NCBI GenBank assembly: GCA_008508345.1
Contig: QNGE01003493.1
Span: forward strand, 1-64,000
Direction of reading: 5' to 3'
Source: Paragonimus westermani
Taxonomy: Eukaryota > Platyhelminthes > Trematoda > Plagiorchiida > Troglotrematidae
Length of the DNA: 64,000 nucleotides
The notes beneath the pieces are model-generated. The model was not told the origin of the DNA. It made no database searches and was given only the letters and a program-made list of their open reading frames with translations. Made by a program: the position numbers and the translations under genes. Positions 10,586 to 23,496 of this stretch are shown here, in pieces. Positions within the stretch are counted from its first letter, which is position 1. Every line of letters starts with the position of its first letter.

Positions 10586-13500
10586 GCAGTTGAACCTGGA
10601 GAGGGCGTTTCGGATATGTTACGCAGCACAAAATCGACAGCTTTTCTGGTTCCCAGAGCCGGCAACATTTAGCAAACTAAAGCCACCCCTCTGTTACAGA
10701 AAATATTGTTCACGACTATCATGCCGCCCTGGTAAATGATGTACATTGATATGTAAGACTGTGCATGCGTCTGTGCAGTTTCTACTCCATAGTTTGTCCT
10801 CACAATGGCCAATGAACTCCGCTACGAAAAAGCAAACCGCAGCATGCCCCTGTTGAGATGCAGCAAAGTGCACTCGAGAGATACACTGTGCAAAAACTGT
10901 GTCTGAATTCTCTGTTCAAAGTTGCTAGGGGAAGAATTCGCTTCGGTAACCGGATTAGTGCACGGAACGCTCATCTGGAGACTTCAAGTGATTGGATGTA
11001 AATTTCTATCAACCAAAATCATTCATTGCTGATAGGCCACATCAATTTTGAGACTAGAGTCCAGCACTGCCGCCTAAAGTGCGGTTGCCAAAACCTGATT
11101 TGAATGCGAAATCTGCGAATACCGTAAATGGTATTCTTGGAAGGACAACCAGACTTCCAAACCTTTGGCCGGTTATATGCTCCTGCTTAATTCAGTATGA
11201 AGTTCCGTTGAAAGTGCCCACAAGCGTCATTGCCGTGAACATTCTAGTTGAACCTGGCAGTCGTTCAGTTACTGAGTACGTCATATATTTCTCTGAGGTA
11301 TCAAACATTTGATTTTGAACAGGTTACATGCTGTTACCATCTACATGGTAGAGTTTTACCGCTGTACAGTGAGTTCTAGTCACACATATCAATATTCAAT
11401 ATCCATCATCAATTTAAACAGCTATTCAAAGCATGGAAAAATGACGCGCGAAATATTGAACATTTACTTTGCTGATGGAACACCATTCGCAATTTCAGCT
11501 TTCGTTCTCCCACACACCAGCCACCAATATGACCAGTACTAGCAAGCAAAAAAATCGTGAGTTCTTTTACATGTGCATAGAAGGATCACAGGTTGACTCA
11601 CATCAAAGCATAACCGGCAACAGATATTCCCGTACAGTATTCACTAGAGATGCTCGTCTGTTGAATACTTTTTCCAAACCCTACCCATCAAATTCTAAAG
11701 AATCGGTAGCAAGAAAACCGGCCTCCAATCCTCCATACTTTGTACAAGGAAGGAATACGGGATTAGTTTAACCCTAACATACCTGACCTCAAAAAGAACG
11801 GAAAAATTAAACGGGTGACGGCTTTGTTGTTCAGTTACCTGTTCCTTGACATACAGGTCGTCTTCTGCTGACTCAAGTGACATTATATATAAATATATAT
11901 GAAACCAGTTCGTCTGGGGTCAAACTAGGTTAATTGGCCCGAGTATGCGGAAAGCACTGGGTGTTGTTTGCTTGATGAGAACTCAGTGGTCTATAATCTT
12001 TCGCTTCATAAACAATAAACCATGGATACCACATATCTTAAATGACCAAGTTGGAACGTAAAATTTGTTTATCAGAAAAGTCGATGGAAAATTGCCTAAA
12101 TCTAGGTTGATGCTTCCATTATTGCTCATACGACACCATACAGCACTGTTTTCTCAGCATTTGCTTAAAGATATCCAGTATATTTGGAACGTAGAAGGAA
12201 ACCGAACAATTGACGTCAAAGACGATGAGAAGGTTTTAGACGATAGGAGCTTCTGAGCTTTGTTGCATGTGTATGTACGCATATACACATATATACATAA
12301 AACATTGTTTTACGAGTAACCCACTTCTACATTTGATTTGGACGCCGTACCATGGAAGACAACTTTTGGGACATACTTTAGATCACTACTCCCACCGGTG
12401 ACAAACACATCCAGTGGAAATGAATGCAAAACTATTAGCCATCCGGCAAATTCAAAATGTGGAAAAATCAGTCATTTGTGCCAGAATTAGTCGTTTTTAC
12501 AGAGGAATTCTGTACAGTTACTTCATTACACATGCATCAGGGAAAGTGTACGTTAAAGAAATAAAGTTAGGTATTTTCTTAGTCAAGGTTGGATCGGACA
12601 AACTTGATAAACAGGTTGAACGGTCAGTACAAGTTATTAGACTAAGTAAATCATTGTATAACGCATTGTTGGCAGAACAAATTCTTTTTAAATGGGTTGC
12701 TCCCCATCTATTACCGAAGAGTTCCCAAGAATCTGTGTAGCTACAAGGTGGATAACACTCACAGCTGATCGGGCTTTCTCATTACAATGGTCGTTTCAGG
12801 GAGCGTGCCTCGTCGGGCAAAAGGGAAGGATACGAATGTTCGGTCAATAGTAAAACTTTGATTCCCATGCTCATGAGGCTAGCGTGTTGACTACACTAAT
12901 ACTTCCGCTAAGCATGAACCGCTTCCAACTTGGGCAACTCGTTTCGACCCACTTTTGTGAAATGGCTACTTTTATTAAAAAACACAGTTGTTTATTCATT
13001 GGCTGCAGAACTTATCACTCAAGCAGATAAAGACGTTAACAATAGCGACTGTCTACAATGTACTATACGTTCAGGAATACATAGCTAGCTTTGTAATGTG
13101 CTATAACAATTCATGGAAGGTTTGTCACTCTCCCAGATGTAATAAAGACGCTTGGAATATGTGAAAGAGTCCAGTCTTCTACTCATGTTGCTTTAGTGAC
13201 TAATGTTGATTACCGGCGAACCGGGTGTGTGATACAAAAAAATGTTCTTAAAATAACACTTTGAAAGTGAATAGATTATCTCAAACAGACTATTCTTATC
13301 AGTCAATCATTTCAACACGGTCAATATGTTTCCAGAAGTACCAGGTAGGGAGGCATCATACGGGTACAAAACTCAACATTTTAGCAAGTGATATCAGCTC
13401 TCTTTCTTGAATATCATAACCCATAAAAATTATTTAAAGATGCTCATTTTTGCAATTAAAAACAAGCGGAGAGTTCGAAACCCTTTAATGAACACCACTC

Positions 13501-14632
13501 TAACTATTCAGCAGTAGAAAAGTTGTTAAGATATGTTTTGTGGAATTCTAACGTATCGAAAGCAGGGCACACAATCGAGTCTACCAAGGTCGCTTCACCG
13601 AAACTTCACCCAAACACCGTTCTCCCAGAGCAAAAACTTAAATTGTTTTAATTATTTGTTATTTTGTGTTATATGGTTAGAATGCTTGCACTACAGTCAT
13701 GAGCAGATCGGAATCATGCTTATTACTCTCGCAGCAGGTCACTTCCAAATATCAGAGTTCACAGTGTGGTATCTACGAGAAAGCTGGAAGGATTCAACAC
13801 ACAGGTGTCTCTAAACTAAGCACATATTGTGTTGGCACTTCAAGTGAATAAACTACTGCCAAGCCGCAATCACGAAGACTCAACCTGAGCTTACATATAT
13901 CAACATATCACTAGTAGTCTTCAACGTGATCAGTGAGACGTCAATGGATTGAAGTTGCCCTACCAAGTTCAGCTTTTAATGCGATTTCCATCCACCAGCT
14001 TCGGAACTTCTGTAGTTAAACTAGTCGCATCGCCATACCAGTCAGCCTAGTTCTTGTCAATGCTGTCAATCGACGCGGTCTCTTTCCGCAATAAGCTATG
14101 GTTAAACCGGTCGTCCGTTAGAAAGAAACAAATTATGACTAGTCTACATGCAAAGTGGCGTCTTCAATACCTGAAACTAATTCATTCATGTAGCTGTCAC
14201 GAGCTGTAAGGCCGAAGTCTCGGAATTGATTTTTCAATTATGGAACTCCACTAGAGCAACAGTCGAGTGACGATCGGATAAGACCTCTTCTCAAAGTCTA
14301 TTTAGAGTCTCATCGGTTACTACTCTGTTGTTAACTTAAATATGGGCAGAATCTCACCTTTAATCACGTGTGAAACTTGCCGCGCAAATCTATGTTGTTT
14401 TAACTTGAGATTTTATGGGTGACTAGAAGTATTATGCCATGTAGGCTGCCTGCTTGAACTAAGCGCATATTACCGTACGTTTCATGTTGACAGGTCTGAA
14501 CCGACATTTGAGTTAAGAACGAGATATGATAACTGAAATGTTTACCTTACAAGCTATTCCCTTAGAGAACTTTTAACAACTTCCAGCATGTTCACCGCAA
14601 GTAAAAACAGAAGCGTACAAAGTTAAACTTGC
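10586..14632. other. No supported gene
   Basis: Only short frames without domains. Small AT/TATA microsatellite-like runs occur near 11884-11901 and 12268-12300. The exon that should finish Ig2 may lie here but was not recognised. Confidence 0.5.
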
Positions 14633-15175
14633 CTGTCCGTTATCTAAAATCCGCAATCCCAGCTCCGCTGGATCCATCGAAACCGGACGTCCATGAGCTG
14701 CTTCATACTGCTGACTGGCTTCCATTAACTGACGTTCGCGAGTTAATCCCGTCGGTTCTAGTTCAATCGGAGAAGAATCCTCGTTGTAGTTCTCATTAAA
14801 AATGTGTTCTATTGGAATTCTTGAAGACCCACGCTGTTCAGAATCGATCATAACTGATGCAGGTGCTATTAGCTGACGACCTTGAAAATACCAAGTCAAA
14901 TGCACTTGCTCAATCGGGATGTTTGGATTGATGCGGCAGGCTATTTCGCCGTTGCGCCCCTCTTCCAGCGGTACAAAAGCTGGACGGCCAGCAACAACCG
15001 CGGCACCAGAATTCTCAGGGCTAATCGGTGGGAGTGGTATGTAGTCCGCTAGTAACCTGGGTCGCGCATCAATAGATATAGTGGCTGGTTCGATAGCTGA
15101 TCTCGGATCACCCTTACGACAGGAATATACGCCAGCGTCATCCATGTTGAATTGCTGAATTACTAACATCGTAAC
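14633..15175 (-). CDS. Second coding exon of the Ig-domain gene: end of Ig1, most of Ig2
   Basis: The acceptor TGATTCCAG|GTTACG opens a 181-codon phase-0 exon. It begins with LVIQQFNMDDAGVYSC, the E-F-G signature that closes the Ig domain begun in exon 1 (Cys128 of the joined protein). A proline-rich linker follows, then Ig2 with GEIAC (Cys189) and LTWYFQG (Trp204), a long acidic insertion (about residues 219-280), and strand E starting LRILDNGQ. Ig2 is therefore unfinished and another exon must follow. The end is placed at CAG|GCAAGT, a GC-type donor with otherwise perfect consensus. If it is not used, the frame runs 19 codons further to a TAA at 14573-14575 and Ig2 would be cut short. The next exon was not found with confidence. 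Confidence 0.75.
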
Positions 15176-18100
15176 CTGGAATCAGCATAAAACACATCAG
15201 ATTATAGTGTAAGCTCAGTGAGAAAAATTGCTTGACGGTATGTAACTAGTTCTTATCTTCGTACTTATGATCTTCCACAATTTCCACACTTGCAGTTCAG
15301 TGGGCTACCGAAATAGTCAATCAACATAAGTGTGTATGTAGTCCAAATCATTTTTGGCACCGATATGTCGCACAAATTTATCGATTTCCCCTCAAATTCG
15401 CGTCGGGATATTTTAAACAATGTGTACAAATACACCAAAATTGGTACCTAACAAAAAGCAAATTGTGAAACCGAGCCATATAATTTTTTCAATCAAGCAA
15501 CATGCAATCGTACACAGCGCGATAGTGCTGTTTATGTACGGTCATACTGGGCAACGAATGACAATCAGATCGCCCGTTCCACCCTAGTGGTATTTAGCAG
15601 AAAATAATCTCTACCGATCTATGCAGTGATAAGAGGAGTATTATCGCCAGGAAAGATTACATTTACAATTACGGGAACATATCAGATTATTTCATGTACT
15701 TAGAGTAGTGGTCTCAACTTATCCAATTTAAACGGAAGTGCGGTAAAGGATTATAGCGGTTCGTTTTTATACGACCAACTACTTACCCAAACGGCGAATT
15801 GGATGCATTTGTGCACTCTACTAGTCTTGAAATGTATTACATGCAATTGATAAAGGAACCTCAAAAATTATGCGAGAGACGAATATCATTTGCGCACCAA
15901 ACAATCCTTGTCATTGTTGGTACACGGACTATACTGATTACTAACAGTTTGTAATAGGAATTAAAAAAGAACACAGTGAAAAAATGGTAACCTAAAGAGA
16001 GCACAGGAAGTATGGAATGTAGAATAAACCCTTGGAAAACGTGTTGATCATGTTAACTTCATCTCACACCCGTTTCCACCAACACCAGTCAATCATATTG
16101 AATGTCTATAAGACCCCCTTTGTGGTTCCGTGTTAACTGGTTAATTTTTTGTTGCCCATATATTTTAAACGATCAATCTCTCCTGGATATTTAACATATA
16201 GTTCTCTGATGATCAGCTCCACTCGGATATTACTGTCACGTTTGCTTTCTCAACGGCCTAAGCGCATTTCAAGATACTAATGATTTATGTAGCCAGTTCC
16301 TTCAATAACCGATCATTGTAAAATACAATGAAGCGTACCGAAGCCCTACACAGGAGGTTTATGAATGTTTGCGCTGGTTTTAGAGAGTGCCGATCGTGCA
16401 CTGCCTGGGCAAACTACAGGTCGAACGTGAAGTAGCTATTTCTAGCAATCTGCTGGCATCTCTTTTTCGAAATGCAGTAAACTTTCCCCTTTGAAAAACG
16501 CATGTGCATTAGTGGCTAAGTGTGTCTGCATTAAACTATCTTTCAAAGTTGACAGTTTTAATAACACTGTGAAGCGCGCGTGTAACGTGCCAAGACTTAC
16601 TCTACCGGTATAGACAAATTTTTTGCCCGTAGGGTCAGCCAAAAGTCAGTTATATGTTTTCAACCAGACGGTGTGCCCAGTTCTCTCACAGTCATGCAAA
16701 CGATTTCATCGGTAAACGGCACATATTTAAGTGGATGACACTTGTAAGTGACGCTCAATGAAAACAGAAATTTAATTCATCCACTGAAAAGAACTTAATG
16801 ATCACCGGATACAAGATCAGCAATACATCAACGACAAATCCTTGCAAATCATGCACTCTCCAGAACACCGAAGCCCTGCTGATCAGCCGTCGGCAATTTA
16901 TTCAAAAGGAAATTGTCAACTTCTGTATATCTTGAATTCATCTGTGTTATTCACGACCCAGACTGATTTATACTTTCAGTCGTTCTGCTTAACTCGCTCA
17001 CTGTTTCCATGTTAGTCCGATACTGAAAATTTGATGTTTCGGATGGTAAATCTCTTGGCACCGACGGTCACGTATCATGTGCCATAAGGGTTGGGGTTTC
17101 GGGCTTTGCGTATTTTCATGTCAGCTTGTCCGCATTAACAGCAGTCTACTCTATTTTCAAACAGTTCAACTGAATTCGATGGACATGGATGAATACTTGA
17201 AGCCTATTGTAAACTAGACATTTCAACATTGCGATTTTCTTTTTTAGACAACGAGATATTTTGGTTGTTGTCTGTTTCCGGTGGAATATAATCCATAGTG
17301 TTTTGTTAAATTCCGCAGTTGGACAAATGCAGCTGCCTCAACAGAACGCGGATCACAGTACGAATCTCGATCGTTGCGGAGTCACGCATCAGCAATAAAT
17401 ACTAACACGACAGAAACTCGAGACATATGCTCATTTGAAAGGCGAATGACTACAAACGAAGTCTAAATCTGAACGCCTCACGCACACGTGAGTGACGCTC
17501 ATTTCACATCAATCTTATCCTTTGCTGACAATCCGCAAGTCATCATTTGCACTGAGAGGCTCTAAAACTGACAGCAGGCCCGAGTTCATCTCCTGTTAGC
17601 ACTCAACAGTATTGCGTGTAGTTATGTCTGGCTATCATTCTATCCTCACCCATTGTATCCATAAAACGAGTGTATCGACTATTAGTCTGGTGATCTGGCA
17701 CAAGCCACCATCAAGCTGTCGCATCCAGACAATCAGCCATGTTCGCTTGTGAGCATTAATCAGGCTGTGCGATCAGGTGATTAATTTGGGAGTTTATCCA
17801 CATGAACCATGAGTACAAAAAGTAGTATGGGATCAAATGTACAAAAATCAACTGGATTACCGCGTGATGTCCAAAGGTGTGCGCTTAATCAAGTTTAAGA
17901 GTGATGTGTTGTCACTAATGACAAACTGTGTATCATTATCAGAATGATAAGCATAGTCATCTCCTGTTGGCTACAATATCACAATTCCTCATTTGCGGTT
18001 TAGGCTGACTTGCCGCTATTTGGTTAAATGCTTGTGAAGTTTATACAAATGCCTGTCTGTTTGCAGCTGCACGTGCAGTGGTTCACCTCCCCTGTTTTGA

Positions 18101-21044
18101 GCAGGATATTTTGTGCGTGTCGGGTTGCAGATAAGGCAGAAATGTTACAAGACAAAAACACGACCGACCGGGACAACTTCTATTCGGTGCGGTAATGAGT
18201 AGACAATCGATTGCGGACGATTATCTGATCATGGTTGTTTCGTCACGCCTCTTGCAAAACCAGAATACAGTGGTTGCCAGTAAACCTACATTACAGATGC
18301 GATGGTAACGTTAACCTCAAGTTCAAAGTTACTGCAAAAAACCGATGAGGTGTAATCAGCCAAAAGATCGGTGATCTGGTTCATTTCAATGAAGTTGGTC
18401 AGTTGAGATAATCAAAGGGAGTTAGGAGGTGCGATTAAATATCAAAAACTTTTCAATTTGAATTAAGCTGCCAACCCCAGAACTGTTTAAAAACACAGTT
18501 GGAGTGATGAAACCAAATTTTTGATAACGGTCAGTACAGGAAGCTGTTGAAGATGGAATTATAAACATGGAATTTTCCCCTACAGCGACTTCCTAGAGAG
18601 GGTTGTTCTACTGAAGGGAGAAATTTTCCCCAGTGTAGTTTCTGCGTAAATATTGAAACCATTAAAAACGACCTCGGTAACCAGACTGATGTCCACAGTT
18701 TTGGCTCTAATGTGGTTCAATTTCACACAACCCGGAAGTTACCAGTACCAATTTTTTGCTTTAAATCTGGTACTCAATCTTCGCGAGGCAGCTAATTATT
18801 CTGCACAGAGTCGGAGTTTTCGTTCGTCGCTGACCTTAATATCTCAACTGGTTTTGTAAATTACCCTTGTTTATTTATCCCCGTTACATTTTAAGCCATA
18901 GTTCTGTGGTCGGCTGTGGATGTCTTGAATCCAGGTTATTTACCTAATACGGTTACTAATTCATGCTTGTTGAATCCTTGAGTATGTACATTCTAGAAGC
19001 ACGAAAATGATGAGTATACTGCTAGGAACCAACCAGCTATCCCGTCAGATTAAGTGCAGTAGGCAGGGCAACTGTGTTGTTGTTCACAATGACCGAACAA
19101 GTTCAGCAGGAACAGTGAACAAAATGTTGTGTCAGCTGCGGGATATTCGAACGCAGAATTCAGTAATGAAAACGGTTTATAACTGTCTTCAAAATGATCA
19201 GAACACGCTCACTTGTTTTCTTCTTTGTATGGTCTGGATAGTTCCACAAACCAGACAGGCCACTCTCAAGGTTAGGACGGTGTGCTTAAATACAATTCAA
19301 ACTTCGTCCAATATATATATAGTTAACTTTTGTCAGTCATCCCGGTAAGTAAGTTTAAAGGCTGCTGGAATACAACCTATTTATCTGACTGTTATCGAGT
19401 ATTAAGATATTATGCGTTCTTCTCAGAGTGGTCGTTTGATAGTGACCCGTGATAGCGTGAACTGAACGTCGTTTTCAAGGAAACATTTTGTAGTCATGTA
19501 GTTGTGATGTGGATCTGATTGGAATTAATAAATGCTGTACTTTGCTGGTAATTAAGCAGTCCGATAGCAAATAAACAGACTTTCTGACTAGTTTCGTCGT
19601 TTAATTCGTTTGCAAATGTTTACGGAGTTTAGTCTGTAACAACAAAAACTTCCAGTAATTAAAGCCTAGTAAAAAGTCGAAAAATTGTGACTTTGGTCTG
19701 ATTAGTTAGTACTAATTGTACACTCCTTGATCTGATCTAACCAAATGTGCCCGAGCGTTTGCTGGTGCTAAATCAGGTATTGGTGAACTGGGCTAATCGT
19801 CGCAATACTCAACAGTTCGACTTCACATTCACGCTGAATGTAGTTCAAATCTTTGTCAGAACAAAAATATATGATCCCGATGATCTCTAATGTGAATCAA
19901 CCTGGACTAAAGCGTGTTATTCCCAAACATGTCACATGTAAAGCTTGGCAATAAACAAAAGCTGCGACCGGATGTGGATGGTCGTTTGCTTCCAGGAATC
20001 AAAAGCCACAATTATTATTCACCCTTAATCGGTTATCTATGTTGTATTTACAAACTGTAAATATGGCTACGGTTCACATAGAGAGACACTGACGTTTCTG
20101 TCTGAGAAACACAAAGGTGACAAAAAGAGGAATTAGAGTGGAACAAACGAAAGGTTGGGCATAAATCTCGAACTGCCCATATTGAAAGATTCACCAATTT
20201 TTTCAGTGAGTAGCATGCCGCAAAGTTACATTCCATCTGCTAGCTATCGCGTTAACTCAGAATGTTGATAGGCTATTCATCTCACACCGTAACGTGTAGC
20301 CTGTTTGGATTAAGACAATTCAGGTGATCTGGTAACAGGTTTTCTTGAGAGTATCAGCAATGCCTGTTCTAATACACCAAATTGTCTAGTTTTCGGCAGT
20401 TAGCTTTTCTGGTTCAGTCAGCTAGCCTCAAGCAATTATTGGTAACGAATGTATCAATTTATTTATATGGGTTTTATCAACCATTATTGCTTAACTTGGA
20501 TTGAAATAGAGAAAGCCACAGTTCCAGATCACCTTCCTGATTTGGTATTTTATTGTATTTGGGATAGCGAAAGACTGACGAGTTTCTGCAAGGACAAATT
20601 TGTGAACTACGATTGGACATTCAGTAGACCATTTGCTTGATAGCTGCGCTGCAAATATTCGGGGACTACAGACATAGCAATAACCTCTGACGGCCTTCCA
20701 AATTTGAAAATGAGCATTCGTTTTAGATCTATATAGCGTTTGACGTTTGTTTTCAGTGCCTCGCCATCTATTTCTGTCTTATTTTAGGTTACCTAACCTG
20801 AGGATACTGCCCCAAACTTTCATCAAGAAGACGATCAATAGCGATTGGAACCTTCTTCACATCTGAAAATTCTTTTCTCGACAAAAATTTGAATGAAGAA
20901 GATAGTAGGGTGATATTCCACGATTTACGTCCGGACACATTTCGCTGCATCTTTACGAGTGCATACTACAGACCATTTATATATCAGTATGAGAAAGCGA
21001 ACAAAATACCAGAGAAAGCCAATTGTCAGAGTGCACAATCACTG

Positions 21045-22811
21045 TCACTGCCAAGGTAACGACAACCCTACAAACAGTTGTTTCTGAACACACAACACGG
21101 GTTTGAACTTTCGGATTGCAATCGCTTCGGCATAACGCAGTGTTCGCCTGTGTGACGTTGAGTAGATAACGCGAAATGCCGTTGTGGGGTCACATTGGTG
21201 TTGCGTCATTAGGATATGACGCGCAATGGACGATGCAGGCTCCTTGTTTCTATGCGCGGCTGTGACATCATGTGTTCGCGTAATCTGTTTCCTGACCCAC
21301 TTCGGGATGTGCTCCGTGACCCTGGTTCGCAACTGGCGCTCAGTCCTGCCTATGTAGGATGCTCCGCATCTACATCGATATTCATAGATAAGATTGGATT
21401 TGGCTGACTCAGGTACCGGTTGTTTCACACAGGGTGTCGGAATCCGGAATGTTCTGAACAGAATCACTGGAACCACTGCATTGTATGTTCTCGCGATAGA
21501 ACTAACCAGACGACGGTGGATAAGTTGGCATACATCATCACCCTTGAAGGGAAGACGAAGAAATACCGGCTTTTTGGACACTGTGTCGGGTCGAATTCCT
21601 ATGTCGATGGGCTGTTTAAATCTTGCAATAAACGGTTTAGGATAGCCGTTTAGTTGTAGGGTGGTCTCTAACAGGGCCATCTCTTCTTGAACAGTATCTT
21701 CAGTGCAGATACGTCTGGCCCGATCAAACAAAGTGCGCACCAAACTCTGTTTGTAGGATCGGGGAACAAAGCTTTCAAAATGCAGGTACTGACCTGTCCA
21801 AGTGCTCTTGCGGTGGACGCTTCGTTGAATCGAGCCGTCTGCATTTCTCCTGATGCATATATCCAGAAATGGTAGGCTGTTTTGATTCTCGCCTTCCATA
21901 CTGAAATGTATGTTTGGGTGCAGGGAATTCATCTGATCAATTAAGCTCTGTGCTTGCAGTTGATTGTGTGCGATGAGAAGAATATCATCGACGTATCGCT
22001 TGTATAGCTGCACGGAAGATAACCGTTCTGTAACTTGTTGCTCAAGTTTTGCTACAAAAATGTCTGCCAGAATAGGGCCAAGCGGGCTACCCATAGCTAC
22101 CCCATCAATCTGTCTGTAGGCCGAGTCTTGGAAAACAAAGCTGACGTTTTTGGTACAGAGCAGCAGTAGTTGTTCCAATTCGGAGTCGGGTATTCCAACT
22201 TCTAGATGATGCAACCTCATATAGGAAAGCAGGAATTCGATACATTCGTCTAGGGGAACGTTCGTAAACAACGACTCCACATCAAATGAGCATAAATATT
22301 TGTCCCGAATATTCATTGTCTCAAGCAAGCCAGCAAGTCCAAAACTATCTTTCAGACAGAACTGAGTAACTCGGTCTCGAATGGGTTTCAAAAGTTTCGC
22401 AAGCCATTTAGCTACTTTGTGTTGTGGCGAGTTAGACATAGACAGAATCGGCCTGAGAGGGACGCCAGTCTTGTGAAGTTTCGGGAGTTCATACAGCTGT
22501 GGGACCTGGGTTCCAATTGACTTTAGAGATTTAATGGTTGCTTCATTGATGAAGTTACCTCTCAGTAATACTTGCAGTTTTCTATTGATACTCTGTTCGA
22601 CGTCTACTGGGTTGTCTGGTCTTTCTTCCTTTTTGAATCTCAAGGAATCATTCAGAATAGGTTGCATCTTATTGATGTAGTCAACCTTGTCCATCAAAAC
22701 TGCTCCCGATCCTTTATCCGGTTGTAGCATGATCAATTTTTGGTTACATCTGAGCGATCTGAGGGTGCTGATATGTTGGTTTGTGAGGAGACACTTTTGC
22801 CGACTAGACAT
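21045..22811 (-). CDS. Penelope-like element: reverse transcriptase plus GIY-YIG endonuclease
   Basis: This is a 588-codon open frame, the main body of a Penelope-like retroelement (PLE) protein. The RT fingers and palm are recognisable: LYELPKLHK near residue 107, FDVESLFTNVP at 176-186, GVAMGSPLGPILADIFV at 237-253, the catalytic YVDD at 273-276, and SLPFLDICIRR at 312-322. After a linker with STWTGQYLHFES comes the GIY-YIG nuclease: YEYRCRCGASYIGRTERQL (477-495) with TEH at 499-501. The end (AEAIAIRKFKPVLCVQKQL) matches the usual PLE C-terminus. PLEs use the RT for target-primed copying and the GIY-YIG nuclease to nick the target. A TGA two codons before the methionine shows the natural N-terminus lies further upstream and is cut off by mutation. 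The element sits in the Ig gene's intron in the same orientation. Confidence 0.9.
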   Translation of the reverse strand: MSSRQKCLLTNQHISTLRSLRCNQKLIMLQPDKGSGAVLMDKVDYINKMQPILNDSLRFKKEERPDNPVDVEQSINRKLQVLLRGNFINEATIKSLKSIGTQVPQLYELPKLHKTGVPLRPILSMSNSPQHKVAKWLAKLLKPIRDRVTQFCLKDSFGLAGLLETMNIRDKYLCSFDVESLFTNVPLDECIEFLLSYMRLHHLEVGIPDSELEQLLLLCTKNVSFVFQDSAYRQIDGVAMGSPLGPILADIFVAKLEQQVTERLSSVQLYKRYVDDILLIAHNQLQAQSLIDQMNSLHPNIHFSMEGENQNSLPFLDICIRRNADGSIQRSVHRKSTWTGQYLHFESFVPRSYKQSLVRTLFDRARRICTEDTVQEEMALLETTLQLNGYPKPFIARFKQPIDIGIRPDTVSKKPVFLRLPFKGDDVCQLIHRRLVSSIARTYNAVVPVILFRTFRIPTPCVKQPVPESAKSNLIYEYRCRCGASYIGRTERQLRTRVTEHIPKWVRKQITRTHDVTAAHRNKEPASSIARHILMTQHQCDPTTAFRVIYSTSHRRTLRYAEAIAIRKFKPVLCVQKQLFVGLSLPWQ

Positions 22812-23496
22812 AGTTCAAAATTGGTGTTCCAAATCAACAAGCTTTGCTTTTAGCCAGCTCTCATTCTCGTCTGATGCAGGTTTCTGACTAGAGGAATTGT
22901 TCACAGAACTGTTCAGAATGAGCTTGAGTCTCAATAGAGTTAATCTTTTCAGGTGGAACACAAAATTTTAAACCACAACATAAGGCTTCTAGCTGGATCT
23001 CGGTCAGTTGAAAGGAAGACAAATTCATCACGTACTTAGATGGACCCTTAGGGAATTTCTCCTCAATCATGTTGTGCTTACGTGATTTCTCCAAACAATC
23101 GCGCATAGGAACTTTGGTTTTCTTGACAGCCATGGCGCAAATTTTTCAAACTTTATTCGACATACCAAATTAAGTTGGTCCAATATTGGGCGCTTCTGGT
23201 TGAACATGTTTCGATAGTTTGGGAGCTTCAATAGATCCTCCTCGAGGTGACACTTTTTGATCCGTCCAAAGGTTACACCCAGATGGACGAATGTTGTCGG
23301 ACCGTAACTGTCTGCAGAAGCTAACAGGAAAGTTGTTACGCTGAAGACAGGAACGGAGGAATTCTGAACGTTCATACAGCTTTACGATTTTGCACTTCAG
23401 GGTAACAAGCCCATCTAGAATGTTGACTAAATGTTCCACATCTACCCGGAAACTAAGGCAGTTCCAACCATTTTCAAAGAGGTCATTAACCGGCAA
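22812..23496 (-). pseudogene. Decayed N-terminal part of the Penelope-like element
   Basis: The 5' part of the PLE reading frame is broken. The stretch 23173-23496 includes SEFLRSCLQRNNFP and ends at a stop (23170-23172). The same frame resumes at 23133 with LSSFQLTEIQLEALCCGLKF, a form typical of PLE N-terminal regions, and stops at 22888-22890. The frame of the RT body is then entered upstream of 22811 (PASDENESWLKAKLVDLEHQF), but a TGA at 22815-22817 interrupts it. So at least two stops and one frameshift separate the N-terminus from the RT. The copy cannot make a full-length protein. No intact pseudo-LTR or hammerhead was recognised beside it. Confidence 0.7.

Noticed and set aside
14170..14230. 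A minus-strand DFGLTARDSYMNE that resembles a kinase activation loop
   Set aside because: Four-residue DFGL matches are expected by chance in this much sequence. There is no good splice acceptor and an upstream stop, and it would fall between Ig exons, which makes no sense for a receptor kinase.
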